DNA of 37,768 nucleotides from Fidelibacterota bacterium. GTDB lineage: Bacteria; Fidelibacterota; Fidelibacteria; Fidelibacterales; Fidelibacteraceae. The stretch lies in contig JAGYLW010000007.1 in assembly GCA_018400915.1 (NCBI GenBank), positions 1 to 37,768 of the forward strand, given 5' to 3'. Both the position numbers and the translations under genes were made by a program. This document shows, one piece after another, positions 23,605 to 34,920 of the stretch; position 1 is the stretch's first letter; the number at the start of each line of letters is the position of its first letter. The notes beneath the pieces were generated by a model, which did no database searches, was not told the DNA's origin, and worked only from the letters and a program-made list of their open reading frames with translations.

Positions 23605-23775
23605 AAATGTTGAGTCGTGGAGTTGTTAATTTGTTAATTTGTTGTTGAGTTGTCGAGACGAAGATGCAATATACATCGTCATCCTGTCCGTCAGCTGACG
23701 GATCAGGATCCCAGTACCTTGCAGCCCTGAGCCTGTCGAAACACCGGGACTGCGAAATGCCATCCCGCTTCCGGC
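23605..23775. repeat. Intergenic structured repeat, copy C (diverged)
   Basis: This copy lies in the 402-base gap between nagB and pepD. It shares with copies A and B a GTTGAG-rich start (here mixed with two GTTAATTT tandem units at 23625-23640), GAGACGAAG, the phrase CATCGTCATCC, and the 16-bp palindrome TCCGTCAGCTGACGGA (23687-23702), identical to copy B. It also shares CTGCGAAATG with copy A. It lacks the 88-base block and instead has CAGCCCTGAGCCTGTCGAA. The remainder of the gap shows no gene. Confidence 0.75.
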
Positions 23776-23891
23776 TGTACCTCACAATCCTGATCATCTG
23801 ACGGATCATTTATTTCCGGCGGATGTGATTTTACAATTGTATTAATCGGAAGCATATTATATCTTTCAGCATAAAAAAATCAGGTGATGCG

Positions 23892-25340
23892 ATGGATAAG
23901 ACAACGGAAAAAATATTAAATATTTTTAAGGAAATTTCACAGATCCCCCGCGAATCCAAGCACGAGGAAAAGATCTCCGCGTGGCTGGTCAAATGGGCGG
24001 AAAAGCACGGTTTATACGTGGAGACGGATGAAGTGATGAACGTGCTCATCCGTGTTCCTGCAACGCCGGGCTTTGAGGACCGTCCCGTGGTCGTATTGCA
24101 GGGCCACATGGATATGGTCTGTGAGAAAGCGGAGGGTTCCGTGCATGATTTCAGCAGGGATCCCATTACCTTCATTTACGACGGGGACTGGCTGCATGCC
24201 GACAAGACCACGCTCGGGGCCGATAACGGGGTTGCCCTTGCCTATGCACTGGCCGTGGTGGAACTTGAGATTGCGCATCCCGAACTGGAACTTCTCTTTA
24301 CCGTGGATGAAGAAACGGGGCTTACCGGCGCCAGTGCACTGAAACCCGGCACGCTGAAGGGAAAGATCCTTCTGAACCTGGACTCGGATGACGAGGGTAT
24401 TTTCACGATCGGCTGCTGCGGCGGTGTGGACACGAAGATATGGTTTCCCCTGAATTACGAATCTCTGCATAAAGATGACAAAATATATGATCTGACGATC
24501 AGCGGGTGCCTCGGAGGGCACAGCGGGACGGATATCGTGAAACACCGGGCAAATGCGAACAAGCTTCTTGTCAGAACGCTTTGGTCGCTGCATGAGGCGC
24601 TGCCCCTGCGTTTGATCAGTATGAGCGGCGGAACGGCGCACAACGCTATTCCCCGTGATGCGGCGGCAAAGATCGCCATCCCCTCCGATGCGGAAGAAGC
24701 GGCGGCAACAATCCTGAACCGTATGGTGGAGACCTTCAGGAACGAGTATAAGACGGTTGAAAAGAACATACGCGGGAATATGAAAAGCTCCGGAAAAGAA
24801 AAACACGGGATCACCGGGGTACTGGCCGAACGGATCCTCCGTTTCATGTTCGCCTTTCCCAGCGGCATCGAAGAACTTGATCCTTCCGTTTACAGCGGGA
24901 ATAAACTGATCGCGGAAACGTCGAATAACCTTGCCGTCGTCCGCACGGAGGACAATGCCGTCCGCATTCTCTCCAGTCAGCGCAGCCAGGTCATGTCCGC
25001 CCGCGACATGCTGACCCGGAAGATCGAGATGCTGGCCTATCTGGCCGGAGCGGAATTCAAAAGCGGGAACGGCTATTCCTCATGGCAGCCGGACTGGAAT
25101 TCAAAACTTCTGGCCAAATCCAAAGCGGTCTACCGGGCACATTTCGGGAAAGAACCCAAGGTGAATGTGGTTCACGGAGGACTGGAATGCGGCGTACTGG
25201 GCGCAAAACATGAGGGAATGGACATGATCTCGTTCGGGCCCACCATTGAGAACGCCCATTCTCCCGATGAGAAGCTTTACGTTCCCTCCGTAAGGAAAGT
25301 GTGGGAGTTCCTGACGGAACTTCTGAAAACCCTGAAATAA
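23892..25340 (+). CDS. pepD: Aminoacyl-histidine dipeptidase (peptidase D, M20)
   Basis: The product has 482 residues, close to E. coli PepD (485). The metal-site motifs of the M20C group are present: VLQGHMDMVCEK, TLGADNGVALAYAL, DEETGLTGAS, LNLDSDDEG, and a late HGGLECGVL. A lid domain follows SGCLGGHSGTDI. It hydrolyses dipeptides such as carnosine-type Xaa-His in the cytoplasm using two zinc ions. AGGTGA stands before ATG 23892. It heads the plus-strand run that continues with gatC, though the link to translation and LPS genes is only positional. Confidence 0.95.
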   Translation: MDKTTEKILNIFKEISQIPRESKHEEKISAWLVKWAEKHGLYVETDEVMNVLIRVPATPGFEDRPVVVLQGHMDMVCEKAEGSVHDFSRDPITFIYDGDWLHADKTTLGADNGVALAYALAVVELEIAHPELELLFTVDEETGLTGASALKPGTLKGKILLNLDSDDEGIFTIGCCGGVDTKIWFPLNYESLHKDDKIYDLTISGCLGGHSGTDIVKHRANANKLLVRTLWSLHEALPLRLISMSGGTAHNAIPRDAAAKIAIPSDAEEAAATILNRMVETFRNEYKTVEKNIRGNMKSSGKEKHGITGVLAERILRFMFAFPSGIEELDPSVYSGNKLIAETSNNLAVVRTEDNAVRILSSQRSQVMSARDMLTRKIEMLAYLAGAEFKSGNGYSSWQPDWNSKLLAKSKAVYRAHFGKEPKVNVVHGGLECGVLGAKHEGMDMISFGPTIENAHSPDEKLYVPSVRKVWEFLTELLKTLK

Positions 25341-25356
25341 AATATAAAGGCCGGTC

Positions 25357-27846
<2,490 letters not shown>

Positions 27847-27850
<4 letters not shown>

Positions 27851-28383
27851 GTTCAATGAAATACCTTCTTTATTTACTACCTGCCGCCCTGCTGTTTTTT
27901 TCCTGTGCGGAAACCGGCGATTACGGCAAGCTGCCGGAAGGGCGCATTCCCGATCAGGAAATCTGGGATACTCACGTAACGGTAAGCCGCTCCGGTGAAG
28001 TAAGTTCAAGGATCTATGCTGCGCATCTTGTGAAGTTTGAAGACACGAAGGATATGTATATCCGTGACAGCATGCGCATCGATTTCTATAAAGACGGAAA
28101 ACACACCTCATACCTGACCGCGGACAGCGGACGGGTTAACGAAAGAAGAGAGAATATTGTTGCGGTGGGGAATGTCGTCATGGTGTCCGACAGCGGATTC
28201 ACGGCGTATACGGACAGCCTCTTCTGGATCAACGACAGCAATAAGGTTTATACGAACAGTGCGATCCAGATATATTCCAAAAAGGACACGCTGTACGGAA
28301 CGGACTTTGTCAGTGACACGAAATTCGAGAACTGGACGATCTACAACCCCCTGGGGAAAACCTCCCGCCGTCTGGATCAGTAG
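27847..28383 (+). CDS. lptC: LPS export system protein LptC
   Basis: The product has about 178 residues, with a single N-terminal hydrophobic segment ending in a lipobox-like LLFFSC, so it may be a lipoprotein as in Bacteroidota-type LptC rather than a simple membrane-anchored form. The body follows the LptC/OstA-like jellyroll pattern with regular strands: DTHVTVSRSGEVSSRIYA, SYLTADSGRVNERRENIVAV, GNVVMVSDSGFTAYTDSLFW, TLYGTDFVSDTKFENW. LptC relays LPS from the inner membrane complex to the periplasmic bridge. The start is TTG 27847, overlapping kdsC, with AGGGA five bases upstream; ATG 27856 is an alternative. Confidence 0.88.
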
Positions 28384-28444
28384 TTCGATCCGCAGCGGAT
28401 ATCGTATGCGGGTATTGTGCAGGTCACATTTTCTCCTTCGCGCT

Positions 28445-28472
28445 TTGCAAACACGTACATTCTCGTTATATT
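28445..28472 (+). promoter_or_regulatory. Candidate promoter before lptB-rpoN-hslVU
   Basis: TTGCAA (28445-28450) and TATATT (28467-28472) are separated by 16 bases, matching consensus at four and five positions. Transcription would start near 28479, leaving a leader of only about nine bases. The 104-base lptC-lptB gap is the largest break in this gene run. Confidence 0.45.
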
Positions 28473-28487
28473 TCTCCTGAGGAGAAA
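28471..28487 (+). promoter_or_regulatory. Palindrome enclosing the lptB ribosome binding site
   Basis: TTTCTCC-TGA-GGAGAAA forms a perfect seven-base stem with a three-base loop directly before ATG 28488. The GGAG Shine-Dalgarno lies in the 3' arm, and a second TTTTCTCC upstream near 28430 could pair with it as well. In transcripts reading through from lptC the site would be hidden; transcripts from the predicted promoter would lack the 5' arm. Confidence 0.5.
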
Positions 28488-29219
28488 ATGATGGCGACCT
28501 TAAGAACGGAAAAACTGGTAAAGGTCTACAACCGGAGAAGGGTCGTAAATGCAGTCGATCTGGAAGCGAAGACCGGAGAGATCGTCGGTCTTCTGGGGCC
28601 GAACGGTGCAGGAAAAACCACCACTTTTTATATGATCACGGGTATGATACGCCCCCGTTCCGGACATATCTACCTGGACGGGGAGGATATCACCGCACTG
28701 CCCATGTATAAACGTGCCCGGATGGGGATCGGCTACCTTCCCCAGGAAGCCTCCGTTTTCCGGAAATTGTCCGTGGAGGACAATCTGCGGCTTGTACTGG
28801 AAATGTTCTATAAAGACCGTCAATGGATCCGGAAAAAGATCGATACGCTGGTCAAAGAATTCAAACTGGAAAAAGTCCGGAAAAACAAGGGATTTTCGCT
28901 CAGCGGGGGAGAGCGCAGGCGGACGGAGATCGCAAGGGCCCTTGCCACGGATCCGAAGTTCATTCTTCTGGATGAACCTTTTGCCGGGATCGATCCGATC
29001 GCCGTGGAAGACATCCAGGAAATGGTGGCGGCCCTGAAGCAAAGAGGCATCGGGGTGATCATTACGGACCACAATGTTCATGAGACCCTGTCCATCACCG
29101 ATCATTCCTACCTTCTCTATCAGGGATCGGTACTGAAGGCGGGCAGTGCGGAATTTCTGGCAAATGATCCCGAAGCGCGCCGCCTCTATCTTGGTGCGAA
29201 GTTCAAGCTCGACCGTTAA
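28488..29219 (+). CDS. lptB: LPS export ABC transporter ATPase LptB
   Basis: The product has 243 residues, typical of LptB. Walker A is GPNGAGKTT at residues 37-45, the signature is LSGGERRRTEIARAL, Walker B is FILLDEPFAGIDPIAVEDI, and the switch histidine is in ITDHNVHETL. LSGGERRR and the FAGIDPIAV segment are characteristic of LptB rather than other ABC ATPases. It powers LPS extraction by LptFG in the inner membrane. ATG 28488 or 28491 may be used. rpoN follows after two bases, an order also known from Proteobacteria. No lptA lies between lptC and lptB. Confidence 0.97.
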   Translation: MMATLRTEKLVKVYNRRRVVNAVDLEAKTGEIVGLLGPNGAGKTTTFYMITGMIRPRSGHIYLDGEDITALPMYKRARMGIGYLPQEASVFRKLSVEDNLRLVLEMFYKDRQWIRKKIDTLVKEFKLEKVRKNKGFSLSGGERRRTEIARALATDPKFILLDEPFAGIDPIAVEDIQEMVAALKQRGIGVIITDHNVHETLSITDHSYLLYQGSVLKAGSAEFLANDPEARRLYLGAKFKLDR

Positions 29220-29221
29220 CA

Positions 29222-30565
29222 ATGAAACAGCAGTTAACACAAAAACAAACACAGAAACTTGCGCCCATGCAGCTGATGCTGGCCCGGCTTTCGCAACTGG
29301 GTCAGATGGACCTTGAGCGTGCCGTGGTGCGGGAGGTGGAAAAAAACCCGCTGCTGGAAATAGAAGGGGAGGATCGTGAGGACCCGGGGCCGCGGCCGGC
29401 GGAGGACAATTCCGGTCCTGATCTTCAGGGGGAAGGGTTCACACCATCCCGCTACTCCGGAAAGGGCGTTGACATCAGTGATATCCAGCAGGCGGATGAA
29501 CCGGATTTCTTTGACCGCCTGCTGATCCAGGTTCGTGAGTCGGGGCTGCGCGAAAAGGACCTCCGGCTTGCCGAGGAAATTATCGGGAGCCTGGATGCAA
29601 ACGGTTTTCTGCGGGACATTCCCCTTGAGAATATTGCCTATAAACTGTCCGTTCCCTATGAGCATGCGGAAGAGGTCCTGCGGCGGATCCAGGAAACGGG
29701 ACCGCCGGGTATCGCGGCGCGGAACCTCAGAGAGTGCATGCTCCTGCAGCTGCGTGAGCAGAATGAGGAACCCTTTGTCATTCGCATCATTGAAGATCAT
29801 TACCATGATCTTACTGCAGGCCGTTACGGAAAGATACGGGAAGCACTGGACCTCAGCGAGAACGACATGCAGTATGCGCGTGAACAGATCGGCCGGCTGA
29901 ATCCCAAACCGGCGGCGGGCCACGGGGAATATCTGAAAAAAAGCATTATCCCGGATGTGGTACTGCAGAAAAAGGACGGGCATTTTTATGTTGCGCTGAA
30001 CGAATCGGATACGCCGGGCGTGCGTCTGTCGCCGACCTATCTGAAGATGCTGGGCAGGCGTGACCTTGACCGGGGCGCAAGGCGCTACCTGGAAAGCCAC
30101 AAACAGGCGGCGACGCTGTTCATGCAGGCGATAGAACAGCGGAAACGGTCCATTCTCGCCGTTGCCCGCTCCATTGTAAAACGTCAGCGGGAGTTCCTGC
30201 TGAACCGGCGCGAATACCCCCTGCCGATGATCATGAAAGATGTCGCCGGAGATACGGGGCTGGACATTTCCACCGTGTCCCGCATCGCGAACGGAAAGTA
30301 CATGCAGACACCGGACGGGATATATGAACTGAAATACTTTTTCAGCGAAAGGGCGGGACGCCGTGACAACGTGAGCTCGTCAACACGGGACCTGGAAAGG
30401 GACCTGTTGAAGATCGTGGAAAAGGAGAACAAAAGCGACCCGTTCAGCGACGAGCAATTGCGTGAAGCCCTGATCCGGAAAGGATATCATATTGCACGCC
30501 GCACCGTAGCGAAGTACCGGGAAAAGCTCGGGATCCCCGCTTCGGGAAAGCGGCGGAAACCATAA
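29222..30565 (+). CDS. rpoN: RNA polymerase sigma-54 factor
   Basis: The product has 447 residues with all regions. The glutamine-rich activator-interacting N-terminus reads KQQLTQKQTQKLAPMQLML and NPLLEIE. An acidic linker follows (EGEDREDPGPRPAEDNS). The core-binding domain contains LDANGFLRDIP and TGPPGIAARNLREC. The DNA-binding C-terminus has a helix-turn-helix (DTGLDISTVSRIANGKYMQT) and the RpoN box ARRTVAKYR at 425-433. It directs polymerase to -24/-12 promoters opened by enhancer-binding ATPases. I found no convincing -24/-12 site or enhancer-binding protein in the window, so its targets lie elsewhere. Confidence 0.98.
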   Translation: MKQQLTQKQTQKLAPMQLMLARLSQLGQMDLERAVVREVEKNPLLEIEGEDREDPGPRPAEDNSGPDLQGEGFTPSRYSGKGVDISDIQQADEPDFFDRLLIQVRESGLREKDLRLAEEIIGSLDANGFLRDIPLENIAYKLSVPYEHAEEVLRRIQETGPPGIAARNLRECMLLQLREQNEEPFVIRIIEDHYHDLTAGRYGKIREALDLSENDMQYAREQIGRLNPKPAAGHGEYLKKSIIPDVVLQKKDGHFYVALNESDTPGVRLSPTYLKMLGRRDLDRGARRYLESHKQAATLFMQAIEQRKRSILAVARSIVKRQREFLLNRREYPLPMIMKDVAGDTGLDISTVSRIANGKYMQTPDGIYELKYFFSERAGRRDNVSSSTRDLERDLLKIVEKENKSDPFSDEQLREALIRKGYHIARRTVAKYREKLGIPASGKRRKP

Positions 30566-30576
30566 AAAGGAAGCAC

Positions 30577-31116
30577 ATGGAAAAAATATTAAGTACCACC
30601 ATCCTCGGGGTCCACCGCAACGGGAAAGCCGCCATTGCCGGCGACGGCCAGGTGACCCTCGGCAACACCGTAATGCGTTCCCAGACCGTGAAGGTCCGGA
30701 AACTGTACAACAACAAGATCCTTGCAGGATTTGCCGGTGCCTCGGCGGATGCGTTCAGCCTCTTTGAAAAATTTGAGAATAAGATCAAGGAATACAAGGG
30801 CGATCTGACCCGGGCGGCCGTGGAAATGACCAAGGAATGGCGCCGCGACAAATACCTGCAGAAGCTGGAGGCCCTGCTGATCGTGATGGACAACGACAAC
30901 GGTTACGTTCTGAGCGGTTCGGGCGATGTGATCGATTCCGACGATCACCTGTACGCGATCGGATCCGGCGGCCCGTACGCACTGGCCGCAGCGCGGGCGC
31001 TTATGCACAATACCCGCCTGAATGCAAAAGCGATCGCAGAGAAAAGTCTCAGGATCGCCTCATCAATTTGTATCTACACGAATGAAAATATCACCGTTAT
31101 GGAGCTTGACGAATGA
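30577..31116 (+). CDS. hslV: ATP-dependent protease subunit HslV
   Basis: The product has 179 residues. The protein begins MEKILS before TTILGVHRNGKAAIAGDGQV, so a six-residue propeptide probably has to be removed to expose the N-terminal threonine nucleophile. E. coli needs only Met removal. The DGQVTLGN and ALAAARAL segments match the HslV peptidase of the two-ring proteasome-like HslVU complex. AAGGAAG precedes the ATG. It overlaps hslU by four bases, the usual arrangement. Confidence 0.97.
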   Translation: MEKILSTTILGVHRNGKAAIAGDGQVTLGNTVMRSQTVKVRKLYNNKILAGFAGASADAFSLFEKFENKIKEYKGDLTRAAVEMTKEWRRDKYLQKLEALLIVMDNDNGYVLSGSGDVIDSDDHLYAIGSGGPYALAAARALMHNTRLNAKAIAEKSLRIASSICIYTNENITVMELDE

Positions 31117-32477
31117 AAGCATTAACACCCAAAGAGATCGTAAAAGAACTGGATCGCTTTGTTATCGGCCAGGACAAGGCAAAACGTTCCGTGGCCATTG
31201 CCCTCCGGAACCGCTGGCGCCGTCAGCAGGCGGATGAAAGGATCCGCAATGAGATCCTGCCCAACAATATCATCATGATCGGACCCACCGGAGTGGGCAA
31301 GACCGAAATCGCCCGCCGTCTGGCCGCACTGGCGCAGTCACCCTTTATTAAAGTGGAAGCCACAAAATTCACCGAGGTCGGTTATGTGGGCAGGGACGTC
31401 GAATCCATCGTCCGCGACCTGACCTATATGGCGGTGGACATGGTGGAGAAAGAGCAGGAGGAACGGGTGCGCCAGCGTGCGGAAGAGCTGGCGGATGAAC
31501 GCCTCATGGATCTGCTTTTCCCGGTTGAGTCAAAAGAAAAACTTGACGAGGAAGAGCATGAAAGGATCAACAAGACCCGCGACCGCCTGCGCGCCATGTA
31601 TGAAGAGGGGAAATTCGAGGAACGTTATGTGGAGATCGATGCACCGGTGAAAAAACCGAATATTTCCGGCATCTCGGTCCTGGGTCCCGGAGACGGCGGC
31701 CTGGGCGGGGACATGATGGACAATCCCGGGGAGTTCATCAATGAAGCCATGAGTTCGCTGCTGGGAAAAAAGAAAACGAAAAAACAGAAAATGAAAGTGC
31801 CGGAAGCGCGCAAGATCCTTGTAGAAGAGGAATCCCAGAAACTGATCGACCGGAACAAGGTGATCGAAGAAGCGATGGACCGCGTCCAGCATCACGGCAT
31901 CGTCTTTGTGGACGAGATCGATAAGATCGCGATCAGCAGTGAAGGCAAAGGAGGGGCCGACGTCAGCCGCCAGGGCGTTCAGCGCGACCTGCTTCCCATC
32001 GTGGAAGGAAGTACGGTAAAGACCCGCTATGGCTTTGTCAAGACCGATCATATTCTCTTTATTGCATCCGGGGCCTTCAATGTCAGCAAGCCTTCGGACC
32101 TTATTCCGGAACTGCAGGGCCGTTTCCCCATCCGGGTGGAACTGGACAGCCTGACGACGGAGGATTTCGTGAACATCCTTACCCATCCCCAGAACGCGCT
32201 GATCAAACAGTATCAGGCCCTGCTTCATTCGGAGGATGTGGACCTTGTCTTTGAAAAAGCGGCGATCCGGGAGATCGCGCAGAAGGCGACGGATGTCAAT
32301 GACAAAACGGAAAATATCGGCGCGCGGCGTCTGCACACCATCATGACGCAGATACTCGACGATATTATGTACAATGCGCCCGACGACAGAAAAAAGATCG
32401 TCATCACGCCGGAGAACGTCCGGGAATCCCTGGAATCGATCGTCACGGATGATGATCTCAGCAGGTATATATTGTAA
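31113..32477 (+). CDS. hslU: HslU unfoldase ATPase
   Basis: The product has 454 residues. Walker A GPTGVGKT is at 57-64, the pore motif GYVGRDVES follows, Walker B is VFVDEIDKIA, and the sensor region is IGARRLHTIM. The intermediate domain between about 110 and 240 is rich in charged helices plus a glycine stretch (GPGDGGLGGDMM). The C-terminal tail DDLSRYIL is the segment known to insert into HslV and activate it. It unfolds proteins and feeds them to HslV in the cytoplasm. The start overlaps hslV as ATGA. Confidence 0.98.
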   Translation: MKALTPKEIVKELDRFVIGQDKAKRSVAIALRNRWRRQQADERIRNEILPNNIIMIGPTGVGKTEIARRLAALAQSPFIKVEATKFTEVGYVGRDVESIVRDLTYMAVDMVEKEQEERVRQRAEELADERLMDLLFPVESKEKLDEEEHERINKTRDRLRAMYEEGKFEERYVEIDAPVKKPNISGISVLGPGDGGLGGDMMDNPGEFINEAMSSLLGKKKTKKQKMKVPEARKILVEEESQKLIDRNKVIEEAMDRVQHHGIVFVDEIDKIAISSEGKGGADVSRQGVQRDLLPIVEGSTVKTRYGFVKTDHILFIASGAFNVSKPSDLIPELQGRFPIRVELDSLTTEDFVNILTHPQNALIKQYQALLHSEDVDLVFEKAAIREIAQKATDVNDKTENIGARRLHTIMTQILDDIMYNAPDDRKKIVITPENVRESLESIVTDDDLSRYIL

Positions 32478-33004
32478 TGTTGTTAAGAGACCTACGCCTG
32501 AAACTGTGGATCGGCCGGCTGCGGAAAAAGAAGAAAATACTCTATTTCCCCCGGCCGGTAAGCCTGCAGCACCAGCTGACGGGTGTGAAGAAAGTCTGCA
32601 TCTGCATGCCGGCCGAACATGAACCCTTTTATGATGCGCGGGCCTGTTTGCTGGATGTAGACAGAAAATACCTGGATATCACGCTGGTCCTGGACAAGGC
32701 CCATGAACTGCTGGCTGAACATTCCGGCAGGATCGTTACCTATCCCCGTGAACTGAAGAAACCTTTTCCGGTGCATGAAGAGCAGCTGAAGGATATTCCC
32801 AAAGACTATGATATCGCGATCGACCTTTCTCCCCGGCCGACGGCGCTGACGGCCTACATTACCGGAACACGCGGAAAAAAAATGACGATAGGCACAAAAA
32901 GCAGGGATTTCGATCCTTTCTATACCGTGTTGATAAAGCCCTCCGAAGATTACCGGCATTCCGTGATGACCATGCTTTCCGTGGCAGGGCTGTTAACACC
33001 GTAA
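32477..33004 (+). CDS. Glycosyltransferase-9-like half protein, function unknown
   Basis: The product has 175 residues. After a basic N-terminus (LRLKLWIGRLRKKKKI) the order KKVCICMPAEHEPFYDAR, YLDITLVLDKAHELL, DYDIAIDLSPRPTALTAYIT, and GTRGKKMTIGTK resembles the N-terminal Rossmann domain of heptosyltransferase-type GT9 proteins. The second domain that binds the sugar nucleotide is absent. The ATG shares one base with the hslU stop (TAATG), so translation is coupled. It may be a truncated or specialised relative. An LPS role would fit the neighbourhood but is not shown. A search of structure databases would decide. Confidence 0.5.
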   Translation: MLLRDLRLKLWIGRLRKKKKILYFPRPVSLQHQLTGVKKVCICMPAEHEPFYDARACLLDVDRKYLDITLVLDKAHELLAEHSGRIVTYPRELKKPFPVHEEQLKDIPKDYDIAIDLSPRPTALTAYITGTRGKKMTIGTKSRDFDPFYTVLIKPSEDYRHSVMTMLSVAGLLTP

Positions 33005-33032
33005 CGCGGCGCTACGACAGCCGCATGCCGCT

Positions 33033-33758
33033 TCATTCCCTGTCGTCTTTCAGGCCGGCGACGGTCTTGATCTTTTTTATTTCTTCGTTATTGAGTTTTT
33101 TCCATTTCCCGGGCGGGAGATCATTGGCGGTGATACCCGCAAAAAAGTTGCGGTGAAGGCGGAAGACCCGGGTATCGTAGTGACGGAAGATCCGCTTCAC
33201 TTCGCGCTTTTTCCCTTCGCACAGAATGACGCGGAAATGGGTGCGTTTACGGTTGAGGGCTTCCGCGGTTCCCTGCACGCGTTCTCCCTTGTCTTCCAGG
33301 ATGATCCCTTCGGGCAGTTCCTCTTCCAGAGCGCCCGAGGGAGGGCGGCGCAGGAGCACCTCATATTCTTTTTCCACCTCATGGCCCGGATGTGTCAGGC
33401 GGTAATTCATATCGCCGTCATCCGTGAAAAGGAGGATCCCGGTGGAATCCTTGTCCAGACGGCCGACCGGCATCACATGAAGCACGTTCGGAAGCAGCTG
33501 CATGACGGTCTGGGAATGATGAGGATCCTTGCGGCTGGTAATAAAACCCGGAGGCTTGTGCATTTTTATATACGTATATTGCTTTTTCAGACTTACCGGT
33601 TCCCCGTCGACCAGGACCTCTGATCGTGCGGGATCGATACGCGCGCCGGGACTGTTGACCGTTTCCCCGTCCACCCGGACACGGCCCTGAAAGATGATCT
33701 CATCGCATTTCCGCCGTGAATCCACGCCGCAATGGGCTAAAAATTTATTGAGTCTCAT
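33033..33758 (-). CDS. RluB/RsuA-family rRNA pseudouridine synthase
   Basis: The product has 241 residues. The N-terminal S4 RNA-binding domain reads MRLNKFLAHCGVDSRRKCDE. The catalytic motif is GRLDKDSTGILLFTDDG with nucleophile D102, and the final RVILCEGKKREVKRIFRHYD is typical of the RsuA/RluB/RluE/RluF group. It isomerises a specific uridine in ribosomal RNA. RluB (23S) is the most common member with this length, but the exact site cannot be read. ATG 33758 was chosen from the S4 start; the gene overlaps the holB end by 14 bases. It converges with the upstream plus-strand run across 28 bases. Confidence 0.92.
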   Translation of the reverse strand: MRLNKFLAHCGVDSRRKCDEIIFQGRVRVDGETVNSPGARIDPARSEVLVDGEPVSLKKQYTYIKMHKPPGFITSRKDPHHSQTVMQLLPNVLHVMPVGRLDKDSTGILLFTDDGDMNYRLTHPGHEVEKEYEVLLRRPPSGALEEELPEGIILEDKGERVQGTAEALNRKRTHFRVILCEGKKREVKRIFRHYDTRVFRLHRNFFAGITANDLPPGKWKKLNNEEIKKIKTVAGLKDDRE

Positions 33759-34920
33759 GAGCGGTACTTCTTTTTGATGATAACAGATGCATACGGAGTT
33801 CCATGAACAGATTTGCCAGCGACAAAGGGATATATGCATTCCTGCTGATATCATCAAGCGTTCTTTCAACAAAACGCATCATCTCGTAATGCGGAAAATC
33901 CGGATAAAATTCGGCAAAGCGCCGGATCTCACGGGAGAGGTGGGGATTGATAAGCTGTGCTTCCGCTTCGGGCTGCGAGGACGTCAGCTGGGTGTCCCGG
34001 AGCCAGAAAATGATGAAACGCAGGTAATTCCTGAATTCGGACGGGTCATCTTTCGCGATCTTTGAGAAGCGTTCCGTAAGTGTGTACAGGTCGGCATTTG
34101 TGACACGCCGGTCATTGATCTTTGAACCCATCAGGATGCGCCAGAAATCAAGGATCATCGTGTCGATATCGGAAAAATCCGTTTCGGTAAGATCCTTTGC
34201 ATGCTTTACATTTCCCCCGCTGAGCCGCGCAATCCGCAGTGCGTCCGTTTTATTCCGGCCCTTCCCGACCATATGGTCCGCGATCTTCGTATCCGGGACG
34301 GGATTGAAGCGGACGGTCTGGCAGCGGGAAGCGATCGTGGGAGGCAGGGGATCCACCGACTCGGCGGTCAGGATGAACGTCGTCCCGCGCGGAGGTTCCT
34401 CGAGCACCTTCAGCAGTGCACTGTAAGCCTCCCGGGTTGCCCGTTCGACCCTCTGGATAAGAATGATCTGGCGACCCTTTTCTGCCTGTCCCATGGCAAG
34501 CTTTCTTTTCAATTCCCGTATCGAGCTGATCAGGATATTATTGGCTTTCGGGATGTTCATCTGATAGTAGGGATCGAGGCTGAGTTTCTGTTCTTCCCGG
34601 GTGATCAGCCCAATGTCATCATCGCGGAGACCGGCAAAAGGATCGTTCTCGGAAGGATTTTTGGAACGCGGAAGGGCATGGATAAAATGAAAATTCGGAT
34701 GATTCAGATGCCGTAATTTTGCACAGGCAGGGCACTGGCCGCAGGCGGCTCCGTCCCGGGGATTCCCGCACAGGAACATGGCCGCAACATTCATCGCCAT
34801 GGCGGTTTTCCCGCTCCCTTCGGGGCCTGTAAAAAGGTAGGCGGACCCGATGCGTTTTTTCCCGTTCAGGGCGCGGAAACGTTCCGCGATTTGTTCCTGG
34901 CCGATCAGTTCAAAGATCAT
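33745..34920 (-). CDS. holB: DNA polymerase III delta' subunit
   Basis: The product has 391 residues. A clamp-loader AAA+ fold with Walker A GPEGSGKT at 32-39, the four-cysteine zinc module (C51, C60, C63, C66 in CGNPRDGAACGQCPAC), and the segment EAYSALLKVLEEPPRGTTFI with SRCQTVRF of delta'/gamma proteins. Unlike E. coli delta', the Walker A is intact, as is seen in many other bacteria, so nucleotide binding is possible. It helps load the sliding clamp at replication forks. It overlaps recN by four bases. Confidence 0.92.
   Translation of the reverse strand: MIFELIGQEQIAERFRALNGKKRIGSAYLFTGPEGSGKTAMAMNVAAMFLCGNPRDGAACGQCPACAKLRHLNHPNFHFIHALPRSKNPSENDPFAGLRDDDIGLITREEQKLSLDPYYQMNIPKANNILISSIRELKRKLAMGQAEKGRQIILIQRVERATREAYSALLKVLEEPPRGTTFILTAESVDPLPPTIASRCQTVRFNPVPDTKIADHMVGKGRNKTDALRIARLSGGNVKHAKDLTETDFSDIDTMILDFWRILMGSKINDRRVTNADLYTLTERFSKIAKDDPSEFRNYLRFIIFWLRDTQLTSSQPEAEAQLINPHLSREIRRFAEFYPDFPHYEMMRFVERTLDDISRNAYIPLSLANLFMELRMHLLSSKRSTAHETQ

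Noticed and set aside
23820-23880. Specific promoter for pepD
   Set aside because: AT-rich hexamers (TTTACA, TATTAT, TTATAT) occur but none is paired at 16-18 base spacing, so I left it unassigned.
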